Assembly: GCA_018400895.1 (NCBI GenBank)
Contig: JAGYLR010000008.1
Location: forward strand, 1-19,828
From: a bacterium
Lineage (GTDB): Bacteria > Patescibacteriota > Minisyncoccia > Minisyncoccales > PWPS01
Reading direction: 5' to 3'
Length of the DNA: 19,828 nucleotides
Positions 1 through 7,098 of the stretch are shown here, one piece after another; position 1 is the first letter of the stretch; each line of letters starts with the position of its first letter. Made by a program: the position numbers and the translations under genes. The notes beneath the pieces are model-generated. The model saw only the letters and a list, made by a program, of their open reading frames with translations, did not search any database and was not told the DNA's origin.

Positions 1-2677
1 AAAGGAATGCTTCATAATAATCTTCATCTTGTAAAAATTGTAATAGATTATAAGGATACTCTTTTTCATCTTCATCTTCATCTTCTTTTTCTATATATTC
101 TTCATAATTTTCTATAAGATCATTATTTTCTAAAAATTCTCTATAAATTGTCCAATTGTCATTATAATCAGAGTAGTCTTTAACTAAATCTAAGTTTTCT
201 AAAAGATATATATACTCTCCCCATATATCAGCGTAGTTTGAGTAATCTTCTAAAAGATCTAAACTATCTAACCATTGTAGGTAGTCTTTCCATAAGTTAA
301 GATAATCTGAATATCCGGGAAAGTAGTCGTAATTTTTTACAAAATATAAGAAACGAGCTTGATCATAATGACTTATGTCAGAATTTTCACTATCAAATAG
401 ATCAAGGAAAAATTCTTGTTCTTTCATAAAGTTTGTATATGGGAAGTGATATTTATCACACTGTTCATCTGTGCCCCCATTAAATCGACACTTCTCATAA
501 CTATTTGATATATAGCTTGCGCTAGATGGAAGGTCGTTAAAGTCTGGGCCAATAAGATTATTTTCTGAAAGTAATTTATACAATCCGTAAGAATTTATAA
601 AAGCTATAAAGTCATGTCCATTAACTATTTCTCTTAAGTCTTTATAAGGATCACTACCACTATGATGTAATCTATATCCTCCACTACGCATGAGACGAAC
701 AAACTGCTTATAGAAATCAACAATATATTGTTTATAAGAGAGGTGATACTGCCACTGCTGGTTTTTTGTTATATCTGCGCTTGTTGGAGCTCCAATTTGC
801 TGACATATTTTTGGAGGAATAATTATCTGTTTCGGATAAGGATTATTTTCTGAGTATTGGGTAAATATATCAGTATTATCATGACTAACTCCTCGCAGAA
901 TATCTAGTATTGTGGGAATAATATCAAAGAAATTTGTAAATCCGGGAATATAATTTTTAAGAAATCTATAAAATTCATAGTGTCCTAATTCTGTATTATT
1001 ATTACCTAAAAATGTGAAAAATCCTGCCCACATATTTTTATCATCAACAAAGTCAAATAAGATATCCCACTCTGTTTTTCCAACAGAACTTAGTCCAACT
1101 TCTTCATTTATAAAGTAATAAAATTTTATTAAGTCATCTCTTATAAAATTTTCTATTTCACTGCTTTCTTCAGAGTGTGAGTAGCTTATTTCTGATAATC
1201 TTTCCTCAAAAGATAGGGCGCTTTCTCCCTCACCAAAAATAACTAAAGGAATATATTGAGTATAAAAAGCATCAGCCCAGTCATCAAATGCCGAATCATC
1301 CCAGTGCTCTCCTGATTTATATTCTTCTACTACTTCAAAAAATGTTTCTTCATATTCTTCTGTAGAATAATCTTCTAGGTACTCAAAAAACTGTTTCCAG
1401 TTAGTATAATCATTTTGAAAGACGGTTTCTTCAACTGCTGCTTCACGGAAAAATTGAAGATATAACCAGTTTTCATTATAATTTTCCCATATGTAATTAC
1501 AGTCATTTGTTATTGTTGGAATAATAAGATCAGGATTAAAACATTCAACTCTCATTGTTTCTGGATTAAGAAAACTTCCTTCTTGTGCATATCTCTCATA
1601 TTCTTCTTCAGGAACATCTTCAAATGCATCTTTTACACTGTCTCTTTCTGAATCCAGATCTCCAGATTTCGCAGCATCCCTTAATCCAACAATACATGCC
1701 TGTTTTTCATCTCCATTATTGAGTGCTCTTCTTACTTCTAAACATACAGGCACATTTTCGTTTTCTGGTAGAGAACATATATTAAATACTCCTTTTATTT
1801 CTGGTAAAGAAGGAGATCCTCCTAAATCAAAGGCAGCAGAACACATACTAATCATCTCAGAGTTTCCTTCTATTTCTCCAGAATTATACTTTTGCTCACA
1901 TAACAAAATTAAATTTTCTACTCCACCCGAATCTATTATATCTTCACATGTTCTTTCAACTACTACTTCATAAGGTATTTCTCTACAAGATCTTGAAAGG
2001 TAGTCAAATGTTTGCATATACCAATCAACTTCTACTGTTTCTATTCTTTCCTCAATATTATATTTTTCATATTTTCCAGCAAATTGTCCTTCATATACTG
2101 GGCAAGATAATTCTATTGGTTGAGGTAGAGGATTTGCTATTTTTGGAGAAGGTATTTCTATTGATGGTATATTAACTTCAAGGCCTAGATCAGGTATACT
2201 TCCTTCTGCTAAAGGAACTTGAGGGAATTCTACACGTATATCAGGTAAGGGAATATCAAAAGACATACTTGGGACATCTCTTATAATTATATGTTCAGGA
2301 AGTGATATGCCAATATTGCTTACAATAAGATCAGTTATTTCTATGTCTTGGATACCAAAGCTTAACCCAAATTTTAGTGTTATGTCTTCTTGAACAGTTC
2401 CTATTGATGTACACATTTCAGCATATATCTCTCCTTTACAATAAGCTGCACAAGCACTAACAAAAGGAGATAGATCTACACTTCCTTCCATTATATTCAT
2501 TATTGATGCTTCTTCTGGAGTTACTCCAATCTCGGAAAGGAGATCCATTCCATCATTTATTACTTCTTCATCAAGTATACTCTCTAAATCAGGATCACTA
2601 GGATTCATTAAAAATAATAACATTCCCAGTTCGTATTCTAAACTGTCAGCCTCATCTTCTCTTCCTTCTTCTCTCAT
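1..2677 (-). CDS. Large acidic, aromatic-rich putative surface/secreted protein (partial, runs off left edge)
   Basis: An uninterrupted frame of 892 codons runs from an ATG at 2677 to the window edge with no stop. I do not recognise the family. Roughly residues 1-110 are acidic with a short Cys-containing stretch (CAAYC). Residues about 125-200 are rich in Pro/Ile with a repeating 'P-x-I/L' pattern. The following part holds many scattered cysteines, which suggests disulfides outside the cytoplasm. The C-terminal half is rich in Asp, Glu, Tyr, Trp and Phe and ends in tandem 23-residue units (residues 781-849 and degenerate copies after them). No membrane segment is visible in this piece; the one in the ORF just upstream (2683-3279) probably supplies the N-terminus, since the two frames abut and a single indel would join them. 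It sits downstream of a pilin-like gene, so a cell-surface role is plausible but is inference. The coding frame is certain, the function unknown. Confidence 0.8.
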   Translation of the reverse strand, partial: MREEGREDEADSLEYELGMLLFLMNPSDPDLESILDEEVINDGMDLLSEIGVTPEEASIMNIMEGSVDLSPFVSACAAYCKGEIYAEMCTSIGTVQEDITLKFGLSFGIQDIEITDLIVSNIGISLPEHIIIRDVPSMSFDIPLPDIRVEFPQVPLAEGSIPDLGLEVNIPSIEIPSPKIANPLPQPIELSCPVYEGQFAGKYEKYNIEERIETVEVDWYMQTFDYLSRSCREIPYEVVVERTCEDIIDSGGVENLILLCEQKYNSGEIEGNSEMISMCSAAFDLGGSPSLPEIKGVFNICSLPENENVPVCLEVRRALNNGDEKQACIVGLRDAAKSGDLDSERDSVKDAFEDVPEEEYERYAQEGSFLNPETMRVECFNPDLIIPTITNDCNYIWENYNENWLYLQFFREAAVEETVFQNDYTNWKQFFEYLEDYSTEEYEETFFEVVEEYKSGEHWDDSAFDDWADAFYTQYIPLVIFGEGESALSFEERLSEISYSHSEESSEIENFIRDDLIKFYYFINEEVGLSSVGKTEWDILFDFVDDKNMWAGFFTFLGNNNTELGHYEFYRFLKNYIPGFTNFFDIIPTILDILRGVSHDNTDIFTQYSENNPYPKQIIIPPKICQQIGAPTSADITKNQQWQYHLSYKQYIVDFYKQFVRLMRSGGYRLHHSGSDPYKDLREIVNGHDFIAFINSYGLYKLLSENNLIGPDFNDLPSSASYISNSYEKCRFNGGTDEQCDKYHFPYTNFMKEQEFFLDLFDSENSDISHYDQARFLYFVKNYDYFPGYSDYLNLWKDYLQWLDSLDLLEDYSNYADIWGEYIYLLENLDLVKDYSDYNDNWTIYREFLENNDLIENYEEYIEKEDEDEDEKEYPYNLLQFLQDEDYYEAFL

Positions 2678-2682
2678 TCTTT

Positions 2683-3279
2683 CTAGTTCAACTTATCCCA
2701 GTAGTCATCTCTTTCTTTATTATGTTCTGCAGAAGGAAAATCTCTCCATTTTCTGGTCATTGATTCTTGTTTTGCTAAAAAATCTGTTTCTGCGGGATTC
2801 CAAAGAAGGCTTCCTATAAAGTTGCCAGTTGTTGCCTCAGATATTAATGATCCAGACCATATATCTATTTCTGGTGGGCCATTACTATCTTCTGACATTA
2901 GTGGGCCACATCCTTTTACAACAACTTCACCTATTCCTAAATTTACATTAAACCAATCAGTTTCTCTACATATTGCTTGAATGTGATCACAACTCGCCGT
3001 CTCTGCTAAAGTTATTATCTCTTTTAATAGTCCTTCGTTGTCCCCAGAACCAATTTCTCCCAAAAGTTCTTCTATTTCTTCTACTAATGGCTCTTGTAGA
3101 TGTTTGGGAATATTTAAGATCAGAACTAGTTGACTCTTTTGAAAAGGAGAAATAACTCTTTTAGTAATATCAGAGATATTAATAATTCCTGAAGACACTA
3201 GAATTGCAGAAAACAAAACTATGTTTATAAATATGTATATTAGTGTAATTTCTTTTAAACATTTTAATAAGTTCCACAA
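2683..3279 (-). CDS. N-terminal membrane-anchored part of the surface protein (probably frameshifted from the downstream ORF)
   Basis: A 198-residue frame opens with a TTG at 3279. Residues about 9-32 form a single hydrophobic segment (ITLIYIFINIVLFSAILVSS), which looks like a signal peptide or anchor. The rest is soluble, with Cys residues at about 97, 104 and 123. It ends at a TAG (2683-2685), but in the neighbouring frame the text continues as V-E-L-E-R-M into the large ORF that starts at 2677. The style is unchanged: charged, with mixed helix-forming residues. One missing or extra base near 2685-2695 would fuse the two into a protein of more than 1,000 residues. The start is uncertain: an ATG at about 3260 lies in another frame and would need one base removed from an A-run to enter this one. 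It lies just after the end of the upstream disrupted gene. Confidence 0.5.
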   Translation of the reverse strand: MWNLLKCLKEITLIYIFINIVLFSAILVSSGIINISDITKRVISPFQKSQLVLILNIPKHLQEPLVEEIEELLGEIGSGDNEGLLKEIITLAETASCDHIQAICRETDWFNVNLGIGEVVVKGCGPLMSEDSNGPPEIDIWSGSLISEATTGNFIGSLLWNPAETDFLAKQESMTRKWRDFPSAEHNKERDDYWDKLN

Positions 3280-3909
3280 TATATGAACCTACTATACTGA
3301 CTTGTATATGAGGACCAATTTTCATTTATTTCTGCACTTGACTCAGAATAAGGATAGGGAATTTCATAACTTATATAACTTTGTAGATTACATGATTTTG
3401 CCGCTTTTATTATATGTTCATACTCTATATCTAGCTAAAAGTGCTTAAGATTTTCCGTATCATTACATTCATTTCCTCCATAATGAGGTGATATCCTATT
3501 TTGCCCGTAAACTGTTTCGTGACTAAAACTACAAACCACCATCATCAAGGTTCCCAAAGTAAATGAGCAAGAGTTTATTGGAGAGTATAATCTGTGGTCA
3601 GATATATAAGATATTTTTCCTATTGGTGTTTCTACTTCTCCACTATCATCAACACCTATCTTTCTTCTTTTTTGTATATTATCTAACTCTTCTCTCATAC
3701 AAGATATTTGTTGTTTTAATTTTCAGAAGGCATCATCATACACAGTAATATAATTGCTTTCATTTGGTAAAAATTGTGTCTTCACAATTCCAACCTTGGA
3801 TACATCCTTTACTCATTCCAATTTAATGCAGTAAATCTTTCTGCTGGTATTATATTATATTCGTAGTGAGGTAGAGGGTCTTTATCTTCTACTGGATATT
3901 GAGGAAATA
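3264..3909 (-). CDS. Out-of-frame continuation of the pilin-like protein (several frameshifts and stops)
   Basis: Downstream of the 617-residue ORF, coding-like text continues but hops between frames. After a one-base shift at about 3930 it reads KYFVVVFPQYPVEDKD and on to NWNE. After a second shift near 3812 it reads SKGCIQGWNCEDTIF, and after a third LPNESNYITVYDDAF. Then come an in-frame TGA, an open stretch of about 95 codons (MREELDNIQKRRKIG onward), an in-frame TAG at 3435-3437, and about 57 more codons ending at TAA 3264-3266. The stretch therefore looks like roughly 210 residues of the same protein. Either the consensus is faulty here or the 3' end is decaying. The exact corrected sequence cannot be deduced, and the part around 3480-3560 is ambiguous between frames. 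Confidence 0.45.
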
Positions 3910-5763
3910 CTACAACAAAATATTTCGGGGATGAGGATTATATAGTATTAAATTATTTGGGCTGTAATTTCCTATGGCCATTGGTGCATTGAGTACTGCC
4001 CAAGCATCTCCTGATGTTTCTTCTTCCGGGGTATAACACTCCCAAAGAGATTCTTCTATATCGTCTAATTTACTATTTTGTATTATTAAATTACTTGCTG
4101 ATATCCACCCTACTCCTTCTTCTAATTTTTCTCCTCTGTCATAATCAAGATCATTTCTAACTTTTACCCAATTTTCTTGTACTTCTAATATAAGATAGCT
4201 GTCGTCTTCCTCTGCCATAAATCCAGTACCAAGTACTGTATCAGGGCTTGGTCTTACATTTGTTTCTCTATTTGTAACAACTCTTTCTCCAAGCATTAGT
4301 GAAACTTCAACCATATAATCAGATAAGCTGTAGATTGTGTTTTGTATTTTTTCTTCCAATTCTTTTATCTTTTCTACAGATTCTTGCATTTTTCCTCTAT
4401 CTCCTCCTTCTTTAGCGTCTCCACCATAAGGAGATGCTTGTCCAGTGCATGTTCCTACCACCTGCAAACAAGGGTTGTAAGGAGGCATCCACACTAAAGG
4501 ATTTGGTATACAATTACATACTGGCCTGCAGTTTTCAATTCCTATAGAAGAAGCATATTCACTGAAGTTTTGAATTTCACTAATCATATCTTCAATAATG
4601 TTAATAAGCTCACTAATTTTTACCATCTGTATTATCGTTGCTTCTCTTACTGAGTCATATATTTCACCAACATTATACTCGTAGGGACAGTTTACTCTTC
4701 CAATATTTTCAACTCGGGAAAGTGGCCCAGTAAGAGGAACTCCATTTCTAGGGAAAACTTCTGCTTCCATTAAAGTTCCTCCAATAGAGCAGTAAAATGT
4801 TAACGAGCTTCCTCCTCCACTACCAATATCCATCTCTTTATGTGTTTTTGTAATCATTCCCATTCCAAGGGACTCAAACATATCAAACCTATCTATTTGT
4901 TGTCTTAAGGTTGTTATTCCTTGATTTTGGCAATCAACCATTCTTTGTTCTAATTCTTGAAATCTTCTAATGTTAGTCTCTATTTTTTCTTGCTCTTCTA
5001 TTAATGACGATCTTATGTTAAGTAATTTTTCAGTTACTTTATTATTTTCTTCCATTATTTCTTCCATAACAACTACATCATCTTCTTTACAAGGGTCTCC
5101 ATCACACCCCAAAGGAACTCCCAAAATTCTTGTGCTTGCACATCGTGCTTCAAGTTTACTACAGGAACAGTTTTTTGATACTCCTAAAAAGTACTTGTTC
5201 ATTCCAGATATTCCAGTAACAATAGGGTTAAACTCACGTTCCTCACGCATAATATTTCTTAAAACAAAAAGATTCTCTAATATTTTTTCTCTTTGAGATA
5301 AGCTATTTAATTCGTTTTTTAAAAAATATCCTAAAGGATTTTCTTCAACTATTATATTATCTTTCCCGGTGAGTTCATTAAAATCTGGGTGTTCAGTTTC
5401 TATAGAAGGAAATTCATTAGAAGGAGATTCAATATCCAATATGTTTGGATTTACCGTGTTTATTATAAGTACAGAAAGAAGCATTAGTGCTAAACCTAAA
5501 AATGCAGCTGTTATTCTTTTCTTTGCTTTCTGGGTTTTTTCAGCATTACCAACAGAGGTTATATATAAAAAACCACCATAAACCAAGGTGGCAAATACAG
5601 CGGCCATTGCCGCTATTATGGCAAAGTTAAACAAATATCCAATTCCTCCTTCTTCTGCTGTTTCTCCCATTACCTCCGGGTAGTCTAACTCACCAGAAAA
5701 CGCTGCTATTGGAGCAACAATAAGAATTGTTAGAAGAAGTAGTACCGCAGTTTTTTTAATCAT
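3910..5763 (-). CDS. VirB2/TrbC-type pilin-like membrane protein with long C-terminal extension and SH3-like domain
   Basis: 617 residues in the visible frame. Residues 1-22 are a signal peptide-like segment (K-rich start, hydrophobic core, small residues at AAFSG). Two membrane helices follow at about 43-70 and 83-103, separated by a short basic loop with NAEKTQKAKKR. This is the arrangement of VirB2/TrbC-like pilins, common next to type IV secretion-like genes in Patescibacteria. The remainder is unusual for a pilin: long helical, probably coiled-coil stretches (about 230-285 and 445-480), clustered cysteines including CRPVCNCIPNP and the following NPC and GTC, and a bacterial SH3-like segment at about 496-562 (TNVRPSPDT, then ENWVKVR and GVGWISASNLI). 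The start overlaps the end of rsmA by 8 bases (ATGATTAA), so it is probably co-transcribed with it. The last residues (PHPRNILL) look like a frameshift tail. A membrane or envelope role is likely; the exact function is not known. Confidence 0.7.
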   Translation of the reverse strand: MIKKTAVLLLLTILIVAPIAAFSGELDYPEVMGETAEEGGIGYLFNFAIIAAMAAVFATLVYGGFLYITSVGNAEKTQKAKKRITAAFLGLALMLLSVLIINTVNPNILDIESPSNEFPSIETEHPDFNELTGKDNIIVEENPLGYFLKNELNSLSQREKILENLFVLRNIMREEREFNPIVTGISGMNKYFLGVSKNCSCSKLEARCASTRILGVPLGCDGDPCKEDDVVVMEEIMEENNKVTEKLLNIRSSLIEEQEKIETNIRRFQELEQRMVDCQNQGITTLRQQIDRFDMFESLGMGMITKTHKEMDIGSGGGSSLTFYCSIGGTLMEAEVFPRNGVPLTGPLSRVENIGRVNCPYEYNVGEIYDSVREATIIQMVKISELINIIEDMISEIQNFSEYASSIGIENCRPVCNCIPNPLVWMPPYNPCLQVVGTCTGQASPYGGDAKEGGDRGKMQESVEKIKELEEKIQNTIYSLSDYMVEVSLMLGERVVTNRETNVRPSPDTVLGTGFMAEEDDSYLILEVQENWVKVRNDLDYDRGEKLEEGVGWISASNLIIQNSKLDDIEESLWECYTPEEETSGDAWAVLNAPMAIGNYSPNNLILYNPHPRNILL

Positions 5764-6589
5764 TTTTTGTTAGTTGTCTTGTTAGATCATTCCATTCTTT
5801 TATTGATAAGCTTTCTGCTCTTCTGTCAATTTTAATATCGCAGTTTTGCATAGCTAAAATAACCTTATTTCTGTTTAATTGTAGTTCTTTTAAGGCTTTA
5901 TTGTCAAATTGAATAATGTTTTTAAGTAGCTGTTTTCTGGGATGAGAAAATCCTGCTTTTACAATGTCATAAAACAGGTTTTGCTTTTCTTTTTTATGAG
6001 GAGTTATTTTTACAATAGATGAGTCAATATTTGGTGGTGGCCAAAAACATCCCTTACCCACATTTCTAACTATCTCTATATTAGATTGAGATTGTACTAT
6101 TACAGCAAGCATATTCATCTTTGGAGGTGTGGCGGTTAATCTCTCTGCTACTTCTTTTTGTACCATTGCTAAAATAAATAAAGGTGGATTTTCACAGTTT
6201 AAAAATTTTTTTATTATCTGAGAAGCAACGTAGTATGGCAGATTAGATATCATCTTATATTTTTTTTCTTCTGTTTTGTATATTAGAGCATCTTTGTTAA
6301 TTAGTTTTACATTATTACAACCTTTTGTTGTTTCTTCTAATATCTCAACCATTTTTTTATCTTTTTCTATGGCAATTATTTTTTTTGCATTTTTGGAAAG
6401 CTCTACGGTTAGTGTTCCTAGTCCCGGACCAACTTCTATTACAGTATCTTCTTTAGATAAATTGGCAGAAGAAATTATACAAGAGAGTATGTCTTTGTTA
6501 ATTAAAAAATTCTGCCCAAGAGATTTATTTGGTTTTGTATTATATTTATTTAAAAGTATTTCTATTTTTTCTTTTGTAATTAGTTCCAT
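5756..6589 (-). CDS. rsmA: 16S rRNA (adenine(1518)-N(6)/adenine(1519)-N(6))-dimethyltransferase RsmA
   Basis: Dimethylates the two adjacent adenines in the 3'-terminal loop of 16S rRNA (helix 45) late in 30S assembly, using S-adenosylmethionine. The 277 residues match the family's usual length. Visible motifs are SLGQNFLINKDIL (23-35), the SAM-binding loop IEVGPGLGTLTVELS (51-65), the acidic IAIEKD that closes the next strand (72-77), the catalytic NLPYYVASQII (116-126) and the later PPPNIDSSIVKI. The ATG at 6589 lies 8 bases after a TATAAT box, so the message is probably leaderless. It is the first gene of an apparent operon with the pilin-like gene, which it overlaps by 8 bases; the pairing has no obvious functional meaning. 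Identification is secure. Confidence 0.95.
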   Translation of the reverse strand: MELITKEKIEILLNKYNTKPNKSLGQNFLINKDILSCIISSANLSKEDTVIEVGPGLGTLTVELSKNAKKIIAIEKDKKMVEILEETTKGCNNVKLINKDALIYKTEEKKYKMISNLPYYVASQIIKKFLNCENPPLFILAMVQKEVAERLTATPPKMNMLAVIVQSQSNIEIVRNVGKGCFWPPPNIDSSIVKITPHKKEKQNLFYDIVKAGFSHPRKQLLKNIIQFDNKALKELQLNRNKVILAMQNCDIKIDRRAESLSIKEWNDLTRQLTKND

Positions 6590-6597
6590 AGATATGT

Positions 6598-6626
6598 ATT
6601 ATAACACAAATCCCTATTAACCTTGC
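6598..6626 (-). promoter_or_regulatory. Promoter of rsmA (leaderless type)
   Basis: A perfect TATAAT lies on the minus strand at 6598-6603, ending 8 bases before the rsmA ATG. The position 17 bases further upstream (GCAAGG, 6621-6626) is a poor -35 box but falls inside the ATTAACC iteron array, so activation by a bound protein is possible. No Shine-Dalgarno sequence can fit between the expected transcript start and the ATG. Confidence 0.6.
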
Positions 6627-6646
6627 TATTAACCTCATTATTAACC
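6616..6646. repeat. Three iterons ATTAACC at exact 12-base spacing
   Basis: ATTAACC occurs at 6616-6622, 6628-6634 and 6640-6646. On the minus strand these read GGTTAAT within units GGTTAATAATGA, GGTTAATAGCAA and GGTTAATAGGGA. They overlap the -35 position of the rsmA promoter. An operator for an unknown regulator is one reading; chance tandem duplication is another. Confidence 0.6.
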
Positions 6647-6676
6647 GCTGTTGATTTCTACGGGTCAACAAACCCC

Positions 6677-6700
6677 ATGTCCACCCCAGGGGGTGGACAT
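6677..6700. repeat. Perfect 10-bp hairpin
   Basis: ATGTCCACCC (6677-6686) and GGGTGGACAT (6691-6700) are perfect inverted repeats around CAGG. It is GC-rich compared with its surroundings. There is no T-run after it on either strand, so it is not a typical intrinsic terminator. It is probably part of the dispersed-repeat cluster in this gap. Confidence 0.7.
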
Positions 6701-6710
6701 CGCATACTTC

Positions 6711-6790
6711 GTCATTGCGAGGGCTTTAGCCCGTGGCAATCTTGTGGATGTTCAGGGAGATTGCTTCGTCGTTTCACTCCTCGCAATGAC
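6711..6790. repeat. REP/MITE-like palindromic repeat, full copy
   Basis: GTCATTGCGAGG (6711-6722) and CCTCGCAATGAC (6779-6790) are perfect 12-bp terminal inverted repeats. Inside are CCCGTGGCAATC and GATTGCTTCGTCG. This 'GTCATTGCGAGG ... GATTGCTTCGTCG ... CTCGCAATGAC' pattern is a dispersed noncoding repeat that I recognise from many environmental bacterial genomes. It is GC-richer than the neighbouring genes and codes for no protein. Small open frames across it are incidental. Confidence 0.75.
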
Positions 6791-6820
6791 AGGGAAGGTG
6801 AATTTTGAATTACCTTTAAT

Positions 6821-6955
6821 AAATACTAAATCCTAAGCACTAAATCCTAAACAAGCACTAATGACAGAAATTCAAATGACAAAAACAATTGTTTGGAATT
6901 TTGAACATTATTATTTAGAATTTGTTTAGTATTTAGGATTTGGGATTTGGAATTT
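6821..6955. repeat. AT-rich imperfect palindrome between the two REP-like copies
   Basis: The centre AAACAATTGTTT (6883-6894) is a perfect 12-base palindrome. Outer parts are partly complementary, for example AAATCCTAA (6828-6836) with TTAGGATTT (6933-6941). The words TACTAAATCCTAA and GGAATTTTGAA are typical of AT-rich dispersed repeats in Patescibacteria. It contains no gene. Confidence 0.5.
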
Positions 6956-6957
6956 AA

Positions 6958-6997
6958 TGACGGGATTGCCACGGGCTACCGCCCTCGCAATGACGGG
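6958..6997. repeat. REP-like half copy, inverted relative to the first
   Basis: GATTGCCACGGG (6964-6975) is the exact reverse complement of CCCGTGGCAATC (6730-6741) in the first copy, and CCTCGCAATGAC (6983-6994) repeats its terminus. The element is therefore a shortened copy lying in the opposite sense. The following stretch to 7060 is GC-rich (TTCGCGTTTCGCATTTCGC) and unlike the genes, and I see nothing else in it. The gap ends at the stop of the 534-residue gene. Confidence 0.7.
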
Positions 6998-7098
6998 GAA
7001 GGTCGTTCGCGTTTCGCATTTCGCTTGCCGATACGCGCCGCGCCGCCAAATAACGAATAACGCATATAATATTGATTATTGAAAATTGATAATTTTTG

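Noticed and set aside
1719..2175. Plus-strand ORFs of 84 and 75 residues, with others at 2973, 3563, 4970, 5369, 6276, 7487, 9152, 9563, 11038 and 13427
   Set aside because: All lie antisense to long convincing minus-strand frames and show the Phe/Leu/Ser-rich text expected from the reverse of AT-rich genes.
3435..3760. UGA (and UAG) read as sense codons, as in Gracilibacteria or Absconditabacteria
   Set aside because: Intact genes (dnaE, thrS, rsmA, trmD, ATPase) contain no internal TGA and rnhB ends properly in TGA. The TGA and TAG in this stretch lie among frameshifts, so error or decay explains them better.
6623..6836. Two overlapping 61-residue plus-strand ORFs and a 68-residue minus-strand ORF at 6954-7160
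   Set aside because: They lie across the REP-like repeats or into the end of the membrane-protein gene, and their composition follows the repeat, not a protein.
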